Positions 1 to 5,833 of a stretch of DNA of 7,103 bases are shown here, in pieces. The stretch is from Candidatus Omnitrophota bacterium (GTDB taxonomy: Bacteria > Omnitrophota > Gorgyraeia > Duberdicusellales > 4484-171): positions 1 to 7,103 of the forward strand of contig JAMWDA010000082.1 in assembly GCA_023818995.1 (NCBI GenBank). The letters run 5' to 3'. The translations under genes were made by a program, and so were the position numbers. The notes under the pieces were generated by a model. It was given only the letters and a program-made list of their open reading frames with translations, did no database searches and was not told the DNA's origin. Every line of letters starts with the position of its first letter. The stretch's first letter is position 1.

Positions 1-775
1 TATCCCATAGTAATCCCAAAAGAGCAAATACTATACAAGTTAAACCAGCGGAATAGCGAAAATCTCTATCAAAAAAAGAAAGTATGGCTAAACTTAAAAT
101 CAAAAGTAATAGTATCAGGGTGGGAATTTTAGATTTAATTCTTTCTATCTCTACATAGTTAGTTTTTTTAGAATACCTTCTAAAGATATATCCTAAAACA
201 ATAATAGAAAATAGCGCCCCTAATTCTACCGCAAAAAATATACTCGGTCTATTTCTATAAAAAAAGAAATCCCAAAAACTCATCTTAGCAAACCCTCCTA
301 AAAGCATACTCGGTGGGTCACCGATTAAAGTAGCACACCCCTGTAGATTAGAAGAAATAGCTATAGCAATTAATATATTAGTAGGATTGATATCCATTTT
401 TTTTGCTAAAGATAAAGCGATGGGAGCCATAATAAGTAAAGTGGCGACATTTTCTACAAAAGCAGAAATAAAACCTGATAATACACAAAGAGAAATTATT
501 GCTAAGGTTGTATCTTGGTAGTAATTTACAACCTTGCTTGCTAAGTAAGCGGGCATACCACTCTCCATAAATAAATCAGCAATAACGAGTGTTCCTAAAA
601 ATATTCCCATAACATTCCAATTTATAGAAAAGAACGCTTCTTTAAAAGAAATAGCTCTTAACAAAATTAAAAAACCTCCCCCAAAAAGAGAGAGCAAACT
701 TCTTCGGTTAGGAAAAAACACAAACAAGATATAAACTGCTAAAAATACAATTAGAGAGAGTATCTTTGCATTCAT
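1..775 (-). CDS. SLC13 / ArsB-NhaD superfamily permease (citrate-transporter-like), C-terminus cut off by the window edge
   Basis: This is an inner-membrane ion or anion transporter, of which 258 codons are visible and open to the left edge; family members are usually about 400-450 residues. I translated it by hand from ATG at 775-773. Several hydrophobic helices are evident from residue 3 onward. Two signatures place it. FVENVAT at about residues 106-112 lies in the re-entrant-loop region that carries an Asn-Thr/Asn-Val motif in this superfamily. NLQGCATLIGDPPSML at about 143-158 matches the conserved 'GxATLIGDPPxM' element. The combination resembles permeases annotated as SLC13 or citrate transporters, but substrate (dicarboxylate, arsenite, sodium/proton) cannot be read from the sequence. 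It starts 21 bases after the nupC stop, with no visible ribosome binding site and only A/T between, so it is probably co-transcribed and perhaps coupled. No upstream in-frame start exists back to the TAG of nupC. Confidence 0.85.
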   Translation of the reverse strand, partial: MNAKILSLIVFLAVYILFVFFPNRRSLLSLFGGGFLILLRAISFKEAFFSINWNVMGIFLGTLVIADLFMESGMPAYLASKVVNYYQDTTLAIISLCVLSGFISAFVENVATLLIMAPIALSLAKKMDINPTNILIAIAISSNLQGCATLIGDPPSMLLGGFAKMSFWDFFFYRNRPSIFFAVELGALFSIIVLGYIFRRYSKKTNYVEIERIKSKIPTLILLLLILSLAILSFFDRDFRYSAGLTCIVFALLGLLWD

Positions 776-796
776 AAAAATTTTATTATATATTGT

Positions 797-2113
797 CTAA
801 AATTTCATAATTGCGGAGGAAGCTGTAGCAAAAATTCCTGCAATAGCTGCTGTCATCAAACAAGCTAAAGTTGCTCCTATTAATGCCCTAAAGCCTACTT
901 TTGTCAAATCCTTAATTCTCTTAGGTGCGAGAGCAGAAATACCTCCTACGAATATAGCTAAAGAGGCAATATGCGCAAAACCACATAGCGCATAACTAAC
1001 AATTACAATAGAACGTTGGTTAGTTATAATCCCCTCGTTAATGAACTTTGCCAAATGTTGATAGGATACCAGTTCGGTAAGAATTGTTCTTTCCCCTAAT
1101 AGAAAAGAAACTTTTCCTATATCTTCTAAGGGAACACCCATTAAGAAACTAAAGGGATAATATATAAAGGAAAAAATTTTCTCTAAAGACAACTCCATGG
1201 GTATATTTAAAAATTTTCCTAATTCTCTTCCTAAAATAATAATAAACCAATTTATCATGCTCAATAGCCCCAAGAAAGATAAAAGTAATGCTACAATCCC
1301 CACAATAAGTTTAACTCCCTCGTTAGCACTTTTAATTATTGCTTCAATAATATTAGATGACCTCTCGTAATCTACTTCTACCACTTTGCCTAATGTTTTA
1401 GGTATACTCTCTTCCGGGCAAATTAATTTGGAAATTACAATAGTAGCAGGAGCACTTAAGATAGAAGCAGAAATAAGGTGTCCGGCTATAGTAGGAAACT
1501 TTTGGTAGAGAAAACTAACATAAACAGCCATCACCGTGGAAGCAACTGTAGCCATACCAGCGGTAAGTATTGTGCACAACTCAGAAACGGTCATATCGTT
1601 AATATAAGGACGAATAGTAAAAACCGATTCAATACCTACTACGATATTGCTAGAAGTGCAAAGTGCTTCTGCCCCACTTATATTCATTAGTTTGGTAAAA
1701 ATGAAAGCGAATGCTCTAACCACCTTTTGCATCACTCCCATTTGATAAAGTATTGCCATCAGAGTAGAGAAAAATATAACCGCCGGCAAGGATTGAAAAA
1801 CAAGAATAAAACCTAAAGATTCTTCCCCACTTGGGCCAATAGTGTTAGGAGGCAAAGCTAATCTACCAAATACAAAATACATACCATCGCGTGCAAAAGA
1901 AAGCATTTTAATTACTACCTCATTTATAAATTTAAATATGGCTGGTCCTAAAGAAAATTGAAAAACGAAAAGAGCAAATAGAAACTGTAGGGAGAGACCC
2001 CAGAATATTGCTCGCCAGTTAATCTTCCTTCTATTAAAAGAAAAAAGCCAGGCGATAAAAATAAAAACAAATATACCAAAAAAACTAATTAAATTGTAAA
2101 TTGCCATAAACAA
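797..2113 (-). CDS. nupC: NupC-family concentrative nucleoside transporter (CNT)
   Basis: This is an inner-membrane cation-coupled nucleoside importer of 438 residues, close to the usual 400-430. It has many hydrophobic helices, with the family core in the right order. GFILVFQSLPAVIFFSTL (about 101-118) matches the NupC 'FAFQVLPxIIFFSxL' segment. Next come SSNIVVGIES (154-163) and IRPY (167-170), then the second-half ribose-side region ERTILTELVSY (341-351), and the C-terminal CGFAHIAS...GGISALAP (377-397). Compared with the nucleoside-binding residues I recall from Vibrio cholerae CNT, the Gln-Thr-Glu motif is replaced by Ile-Glu at 161-162, Asn-Glu by Thr346-Glu347, and the ribose Asn by His381. 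Both glutamates and Ser384 are kept. This looks like a divergent subfamily, so exact substrate is open. Start: TTG at 2113 lies 11 bases from AGGAG (2129-2125), while the ATG at 2107 would be 17 bases away. It has its own promoter and leads into the permease gene. Confidence 0.9.
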   Translation of the reverse strand: MFMAIYNLISFFGIFVFIFIAWLFSFNRRKINWRAIFWGLSLQFLFALFVFQFSLGPAIFKFINEVVIKMLSFARDGMYFVFGRLALPPNTIGPSGEESLGFILVFQSLPAVIFFSTLMAILYQMGVMQKVVRAFAFIFTKLMNISGAEALCTSSNIVVGIESVFTIRPYINDMTVSELCTILTAGMATVASTVMAVYVSFLYQKFPTIAGHLISASILSAPATIVISKLICPEESIPKTLGKVVEVDYERSSNIIEAIIKSANEGVKLIVGIVALLLSFLGLLSMINWFIIILGRELGKFLNIPMELSLEKIFSFIYYPFSFLMGVPLEDIGKVSFLLGERTILTELVSYQHLAKFINEGIITNQRSIVIVSYALCGFAHIASLAIFVGGISALAPKRIKDLTKVGFRALIGATLACLMTAAIAGIFATASSAIMKF

Positions 2114-2124
2114 AAAGTTAAATT

Positions 2125-2137
2125 CTCCTACGAGGAG
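2125..2137 (-). promoter_or_regulatory. nupC Shine-Dalgarno inside a small SD/anti-SD hairpin
   Basis: The only good ribosome binding site for nupC is AGGAG at 2129-2125. It is preceded after three bases by its exact complement CTCCT at 2137-2133, giving a possible 5-bp stem with a 3-base loop. The predicted transcription start of the promoter at 2144-2172 falls at about 2137, so the mRNA would begin at or next to this stem. The pairing is seen in the sequence; any effect on translation is inference, and a 5-bp stem this short may be only marginally stable. Confidence 0.4.
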
Positions 2138-2143
2138 TATAAA

Positions 2144-2172
2144 ATTATAACAAATTTTATTAAATATGGAAA
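2144..2172 (-). promoter_or_regulatory. Putative sigma-70-type promoter for nupC
   Basis: On the minus strand there is a perfect -10 box TATAAT (2149-2144), 17 bases downstream of TTTCCA (2172-2167), which matches 4 of 6 positions of TTGACA. The spacing is ideal and the element lies in the 103-base gap between the response regulator and nupC. The predicted start of transcription is near 2137, about 24 bases ahead of the TTG start. A second AAAATTATAA copy at 2191-2200 also contains a TATAAT, but without a recognisable -35. Confidence 0.5.
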
Positions 2173-2216
2173 CTATTTTATTAAACTGGTAAAATTATAA
2201 AAAGGTAGGAAATATC

Positions 2217-2591
2217 CTAAATTAAAAGCTTATTAATAGCACTTATCAGTTCTGAACTAACAACAGGTTTAGCTAATACCGTTTGCTTGGTAAAACGTTG
2301 AATAACTTGTGCTTCCTCTTGGGAGATAATACCCGTAAGATAAATTATTGGTATTTGTGAGGTAAGATTATCTTGAGAGAGTAATCGCTTTATCTCCTCC
2401 CCACGCATATCAGGAAGATTTATATCCAAAATTATCAGCTTAGGTAGAAACTCTTTAGCTAATCTTAAAGCTTGCTTACCGTTAGTAGCTAAAATAACTT
2501 CATAACTGGCGCCTTGCAAAACTTTCTTTAAATAGGATAATATCCATTCATCATCATCAACTACCAATATCTTGTAACTGCCTTCCTCCAT
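2217..2591 (-). CDS. Single-domain (CheY-like) response regulator
   Basis: This 124-residue protein is a complete receiver domain with nothing after it. The phosphorylation site is visible: acidic pair Asp13-Asp14 after the first strand (ILVVDDDEW), phospho-acceptor Asp56 in LIILDINLPD, the switch Thr86 in IYLTG, and the conserved Lys108-Pro109 near the end of the domain. It therefore should accept phosphate from a histidine kinase and act by protein contact rather than by binding DNA, since no output domain is present. No kinase is in the window. It follows the deacylase gene after 83 bases. The ATG at 2591 has no Shine-Dalgarno upstream. A GGAGG does occur, but inside codons 1-3, and the next possible start (TTG, codon 9) would remove part of the first beta strand, so I keep the ATG. 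A -10 box ends 13 bases upstream of the ATG, so translation may be nearly leaderless. Confidence 0.93.
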   Translation of the reverse strand: MEEGSYKILVVDDDEWILSYLKKVLQGASYEVILATNGKQALRLAKEFLPKLIILDINLPDMRGEEIKRLLSQDNLTSQIPIIYLTGIISQEEAQVIQRFTKQTVLAKPVVSSELISAINKLLI

Positions 2592-2604
2592 ATAGGAATT
2601 AGAA

Positions 2605-2610
2605 ATTATA
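2605..2610 (-). promoter_or_regulatory. Putative -10 box for the response regulator, with no -35
   Basis: TATAAT on the minus strand at 2610-2605 sits 13 bases upstream of the ATG at 2591, placing the start of transcription near 2598 and leaving a leader of about 7 bases. The position where a -35 would fall (around 2627-2634) is a run of A/T with no resemblance to TTGACA. This fits an activator-dependent promoter or a chance TATAAT in AT-rich DNA. Confidence 0.35.
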
Positions 2611-2637
2611 AAAAATCTCTACATTTATTTTTTACCA

Positions 2638-2657
2638 TATTTTCCCTTATTTTCCCA
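2638..2657 (-). repeat. 10-bp tandem direct repeat upstream of the response regulator
   Basis: Reading the minus strand, TGGGAAAATA is followed immediately by AGGGAAAATA, two copies identical in 9 of 10 positions. The period of one helical turn puts both on the same DNA face. Relative to the start predicted from the -10 box at 2605-2610 they span about -40 to -59, a typical place for a transcriptional activator. Also here is a 5-bp inverted repeat (CCCAC/GTGGG, 2654-2672) starting 2 bases after the deacylase stop; it has no T-run and is not a usable intrinsic terminator. Confidence 0.4.
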
Positions 2658-2674
2658 CAGATAATTGGTGGGTA

Positions 2675-3358
2675 TTAGAAAAATAAAGATAAACCAATAA
2701 GGAGCATATCCACGTTAATTCCTTTATTAGGTTGTCTAATGGAAGCATTGGAGAGATGCCGATAACGATACCCTAAATTAAAAGCTAAGTCATCCTGAAA
2801 AAAATAATTTATTCCTCCTCCTATCTGAGGGATAAAATTAAACTGGGTAGATTGTTCATTCGTATGTTGAGTTATATAGATTAACCCTACGCCTCCTTCA
2901 AAAAATAAGAAGACTTTTCTATATATAGGAAAAGCATACTTACCTAAAAAAGAACAACCAACTTCCAGGTTAGAATCAGGGGAGGTAATGGGATTTATAA
3001 ATGGTTCAAAGAGAAACTCTGATAATCCTTGAGGAGAAAAATTAAATTTTTCTAAAATGGGTTTAAAGTCAAATCCTAACCGTAAAATGGTTGGTATGAT
3101 TTCGTAATCTTCTTTATCAATTAAATCACCACGAGCAAAACCAAAAATTATGCCAAATTCTTTAAGATGAGGGAATAAATCTTTTAAATTCTTTGGAGTA
3201 AAACTTATATTTTCTTCATAATTTAAGTTCTTTGTAAAAGTGTAGTTATCGTATCTTTTATTCAAGGTAAGTACTCCTCTCTCCCCCCCTATAATTTTTG
3301 ACGGTAACAAAATAAGATAAACAAGAAAAATAAATAAAATAACCTTAAACTTTTCCAT
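2675..3358 (-). CDS. PagL-like lipid A 3-O-deacylase / acyloxyacyl hydrolase family outer-membrane protein
   Basis: This is a 227-residue secreted beta-barrel. Residues 1-24 form a Sec signal peptide (MEKFK followed by a Phe/Ile/Leu-rich core). The rest alternates in beta-strand style with Gly/aromatic spacing (FEGGVGLIYI, FIPQIGGGINYFF, LAFNLGYRYRH), and the chain ends in Phe-Phe, the usual outer-membrane assembly signal. The C-terminal motif GYRYRHLSNASIRQPNKGIN (196-215) is the diagnostic part of the PagL/acyloxyacyl hydrolase family. His201 and Ser203 align with the catalytic His126 and Ser128 of Pseudomonas PagL. The third catalytic position (PagL Glu140) is Asn215 here. PagL enzymes remove the 3-O acyl chain of lipid A from the outer leaflet and so alter surface charge packing and immune recognition. 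The start is firm: AAGGAGGT lies 3 bases upstream of ATG. It is first in its transcript, under a strong promoter with an operator-like palindrome, followed by the response regulator. Confidence 0.75.
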   Translation of the reverse strand: MEKFKVILFIFLVYLILLPSKIIGGERGVLTLNKRYDNYTFTKNLNYEENISFTPKNLKDLFPHLKEFGIIFGFARGDLIDKEDYEIIPTILRLGFDFKPILEKFNFSPQGLSEFLFEPFINPITSPDSNLEVGCSFLGKYAFPIYRKVFLFFEGGVGLIYITQHTNEQSTQFNFIPQIGGGINYFFQDDLAFNLGYRYRHLSNASIRQPNKGINVDMLLIGLSLFF

Positions 3359-3379
3359 CTAACCTCCTTGCCCTAATCT

Positions 3380-3407
3380 TTGTAAAAATTATATCTAATT
3401 TTTACAA
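3380..3407. repeat. 28-bp near-continuous palindrome overlapping the deacylase promoter (putative operator)
   Basis: Two perfectly complementary 12-base arms, TTGTAAAAATTA (3380-3391) and TAATTTTTACAA (3396-3407), are separated by four bases. The palindrome covers the -10 box and most of the spacer of the promoter at 3388-3416 and ends at the predicted start of transcription (about 3381), so it would be mostly untranscribed. That position is classic for a repressor operator bound by a dimer. The arms are nearly all A/T, so cruciform or chance cannot be dismissed, but a perfect 12-bp arm at this exact place is unlikely to be accidental. The regulator cannot be named. Confidence 0.65.
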
Positions 3408-3416
3408 TTCTGTCTA
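3388..3416 (-). promoter_or_regulatory. Strong sigma-70-type promoter for the PagL-like gene
   Basis: On the minus strand, TAGACA (3416-3411, 5 of 6 matches to TTGACA) lies 17 bases upstream of a perfect TATAAT (3393-3388). Transcription would start near 3381, giving a leader of about 22 bases that contains the AAGGAGGT ribosome binding site (3369-3362). This is the best promoter in the window, and the response regulator may be read from it as well. Confidence 0.7.
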
Positions 3417-3425
3417 TACGAAAGC

Positions 3426-3447
3426 AATTTTGGCGGTTAACAAAATT
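3426..3447. repeat. Second inverted repeat upstream of the deacylase promoter
   Basis: AATTTTG (3426-3432) and CAAAATT (3441-3447) are perfectly complementary with an 8-base GC-richer centre (GCGGTTAA). It is centred about 55 bases upstream of the predicted transcription start, ending 9 bases before the -35. It could be an activator site. No T-run follows on the minus strand, so it does not look like a terminator for the cyclase gene. The remaining bases up to the cyclase stop (3448-3547) show nothing I can identify. Confidence 0.35.
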
Positions 3448-3547
3448 CATTTAAACTTATTAGCAAAATAATCGTTTGGAAGGCAGGGGTTTTAGAACTT
3501 TTAGTATATATTTATTCGTGTAATCTATTAGCACAATTCTCTCTCTT

Positions 3548-5833
3548 TTAGGTTAAACCAATAACTCTGTATATGGAGATTGGTTTAGATTTACCTTTAA
3601 CCATAATAGGCGGTAATTTTTCAGCATTAACTAAGTCCTTTACCTCGTGGTAAGTTGCTTCACTAATAATTATTTCTCCTCCTCCTGCCGAAGAACATAA
3701 TCTTGCCGCTAAATTAACATTATCACCGATTACAGTATAATCCATCCTTTCCGCTGAACCCATATTACCTACAACCATATCTCCACTGTTTATTCCAATA
3801 CCTACCTCCAAAGGTTCTTTATTCTCATTTATCCAACGTTCTCTTAACTGTTTAAGTCTACTCTGTATCTCTAAAGCCACCCTAACAGCTACTATAGCAT
3901 GATTATTAATATGCACATCGGAAGGAGCACCAAAAAAAGCCATTAATTCATCTCCTACAAATTTATCCAACGTCCCATTATATTTAAAAACAACCTTAAC
4001 TTGTTCAGTCAATATTTCATTCAACATAGCTACTACCTCTTCAGGCTGATGGGACTCAGAAAATTTAGTAAATCCTCTAACATCGGAAAAGAGAACTGTG
4101 ATGTTTCTCCTTTCTCCTCCTAATTTAAGTTTGGAAGGGTCATTCATTAATTCGTTTATTACCTCTTGAGAAAGGTAATGGCTAAAGACGTTCTTTATCC
4201 AGAATTTCTCTCTCTGTTCAGTAAAAAATCTAAAACTGGTAATAGCAGAAAAACTAAAAATAACCACTCCGCTTGGTCCTACCATATCCAACCATAATTC
4301 AAACTTAACAAAAACGAAGAAAGCTAATAAAAAATAAATAAGATAATAAGAAATTGTTATTAACAAACTCTTCCATAACTTGAATAGAGAAGTTAACCCA
4401 ATAACTAAGGCAGTAATAAAAATGATAAAAACATTTAATAACCAATGAGCTTCTCTAATAAAACTTTCTGTGATAATGGTATCTATAAGGTTAGAACTTA
4501 ATCCCACTAAGGGATAATTGGTTTGAAAAGGTATAGGACCTAAATCTTGCGTTCCTGTGGCAGTGAGTCCTACGAAACATATCTTATCTTTAATTACCGC
4601 TGTGATTTTTTCCTTAAGCTTTTGTTCAGCATTTCTTAAATAATCAATGGTCATTTTATCTTGTTCACTAATTTCTTGTTGGGATAATTTCTCTAAATAC
4701 ATACTTATCTGTTGTCTTGTCTCCTGAAGGCTAAGGATAAAGTAGTATGAAATATGCTGAAAACAAGTCTCCCATTTACCTGCCCAATTTATTATCATTG
4801 AACCACTTTTATCTAATGGTATCTTTATATCTTTTACTCTATTGTTGAGAGAAGCTCCTTTTAAGATAATGTAATTTTTACTTATCTCTATATTTTTAAC
4901 ATTGAGAAAATCTAATAGTACTGACATAGCTAATTGGGGGAAAATTTTATCTTCCTCATATTTTATAAATAAAGGGACTCTACGCATAACTCCATCGTGG
5001 TCGGGTTGAGCGTTAATATAGCCTGTCCCCTTTATACCACTAACATATTCAGGAATGGGTGGCAATAACATCTCAAATTTAGGGATGAAATCTATAGATC
5101 TATGAGGATAATCTATAGCAAATCTATTAGCAAAAGCCCTTGATGATTTTTGATTATCAAAGGTATCCCTTATATAACCTTCTTCTTCAGGAAATAGAAA
5201 CCATCCTTTACTATCTTCTATAGCAAAAAATAAATCTTCAAGAGAAATATCATAGTTTTCTCTTAGGATACTCTTTACAGCTTTATCTATTACGTATCTT
5301 TTAGCATTGATAAACCTATTTTTAAGCCAATTAACATCAACATTTAATCTCTTAGAAGCATCTTCTAAAGATACGGTTATATCCTTATCTAATATATTCT
5401 CTAAATCGGGATAGGTAGAAATTTTCTCTTCTAAAAAATAGAAAGGTAAATAAACTGTCCCCGCACGCGAGATAGAATCGGAAAGTATCTTATCCTCCTG
5501 AGGATTAGTTACCATCCTCTCCGTAAAAAGTATATCCATTAAAACAGCTTTTGCTTGGCACTCCTTTAATATATCTATAAGCTGAGCATGGTAACTTCTT
5601 GGCCATGGCCAACGACCTAACTTATTAACACTGGCATCGTTAACATCTATATGTAAGATAGGGCTAAAGGAAGGCTTACTACCTCTTAAAATAAATCTTA
5701 AATCAAGAAATTTAAACTCAAGTGATTGGTAAGTTTTTGAAGATGAAAATAGAAGAGCACTTCCCCCTATAGTAAAAGAAATAACTAAGCACGTTATTAA
5801 TTTTAGAGTGTTTTTTTTCTTCAGATTATCTAT
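3548..5833 (-). CDS. CHASE2-domain class III adenylate cyclase with a non-canonical start
   Basis: This is a membrane sensor that should make cAMP from ATP; it has 761 residues if begun at ATA 5833-5831. Layout: transmembrane helix about 11-30 (LKLITCLVISFTIGGSALLF); extracytoplasmic CHASE2 with HIDVNDASVNKLGRWPWPRS and, at 277-289, PDHDGVMRRVPLF; three helices at about 463-481, 486-509 and 516-535; cyclase domain 575-761. The catalytic set is complete: metal Asp584 (FSDVRGFT) and Asp628 (FVGDE), adenine-selecting Lys624, Thr700 in DYTVIGD (the Thr variant of class IIIb), and Asn707 with Arg711 (NLAARL). CHASE2 is longer than usual, with apparent insertions at about 134-256 and 364-414. The first ATG (5539) would leave 663 residues without the first helix and half of the CHASE2 core. 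The 98 codons above it are clearly the same protein but contain no ATG, GTG or TTG. ATA overlaps the barrel stop as TAATA; CTG (5824-5822) and ATT (5839-5837) are alternatives. No ribosome binding site is visible, so coupling to the barrel gene is likely. Confidence 0.88.
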   Translation of the reverse strand: MDNLKKKNTLKLITCLVISFTIGGSALLFSSSKTYQSLEFKFLDLRFILRGSKPSFSPILHIDVNDASVNKLGRWPWPRSYHAQLIDILKECQAKAVLMDILFTERMVTNPQEDKILSDSISRAGTVYLPFYFLEEKISTYPDLENILDKDITVSLEDASKRLNVDVNWLKNRFINAKRYVIDKAVKSILRENYDISLEDLFFAIEDSKGWFLFPEEEGYIRDTFDNQKSSRAFANRFAIDYPHRSIDFIPKFEMLLPPIPEYVSGIKGTGYINAQPDHDGVMRRVPLFIKYEEDKIFPQLAMSVLLDFLNVKNIEISKNYIILKGASLNNRVKDIKIPLDKSGSMIINWAGKWETCFQHISYYFILSLQETRQQISMYLEKLSQQEISEQDKMTIDYLRNAEQKLKEKITAVIKDKICFVGLTATGTQDLGPIPFQTNYPLVGLSSNLIDTIITESFIREAHWLLNVFIIFITALVIGLTSLFKLWKSLLITISYYLIYFLLAFFVFVKFELWLDMVGPSGVVIFSFSAITSFRFFTEQREKFWIKNVFSHYLSQEVINELMNDPSKLKLGGERRNITVLFSDVRGFTKFSESHQPEEVVAMLNEILTEQVKVVFKYNGTLDKFVGDELMAFFGAPSDVHINNHAIVAVRVALEIQSRLKQLRERWINENKEPLEVGIGINSGDMVVGNMGSAERMDYTVIGDNVNLAARLCSSAGGGEIIISEATYHEVKDLVNAEKLPPIMVKGKSKPISIYRVIGLT

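Noticed and set aside
785..790. TATAAT just upstream of the permease start as a separate promoter
   Set aside because: No -35-like hexamer lies at 16-18 bases, and the 21-base gap to nupC is better explained by co-transcription.
1478..1690. 70-codon open frame on the plus strand
   Set aside because: It lies entirely inside nupC, antisense to conserved transporter motifs, has no ribosome binding site and no recognisable composition; it is a shadow of the real gene.
2191..2200. Second AAAATTATAA copy as a tandem nupC promoter
   Set aside because: It repeats the -10 sequence at 2141-2150 exactly, but no -35 is found at the right distance; such words are common in AT-rich DNA.
2206..2219. Hairpin TAGGA/TCCTA at the response-regulator stop, followed by CCTTTTTA
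   Set aside because: The stem is only 5 bp with two G-C pairs; too weak to call an intrinsic terminator, although its place and the T-run are suggestive.
3380..3407. BirA (biotin repressor) operator, because the arms contain TTGTAAA and TTTACAA
   Set aside because: BirA sites have TTGTAAACC and GGTTTACAA with about 14-15 bases between; here the inner bases are A/T and the spacing is about five bases too short, and no biotin gene is nearby.
5599..5612. 14-base perfect palindrome TTGGCCATGGCCAA
   Set aside because: It encodes the Trp-Pro-Trp-Pro of the CHASE2 motif (TGG CCA TGG CCA), so the symmetry follows from the repeated codons.
5540..5832. Apparent 293-base intergenic region between barrel and cyclase
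   Set aside because: It is coding: it encodes the first membrane helix and the start of CHASE2 in frame with the rest of the cyclase.
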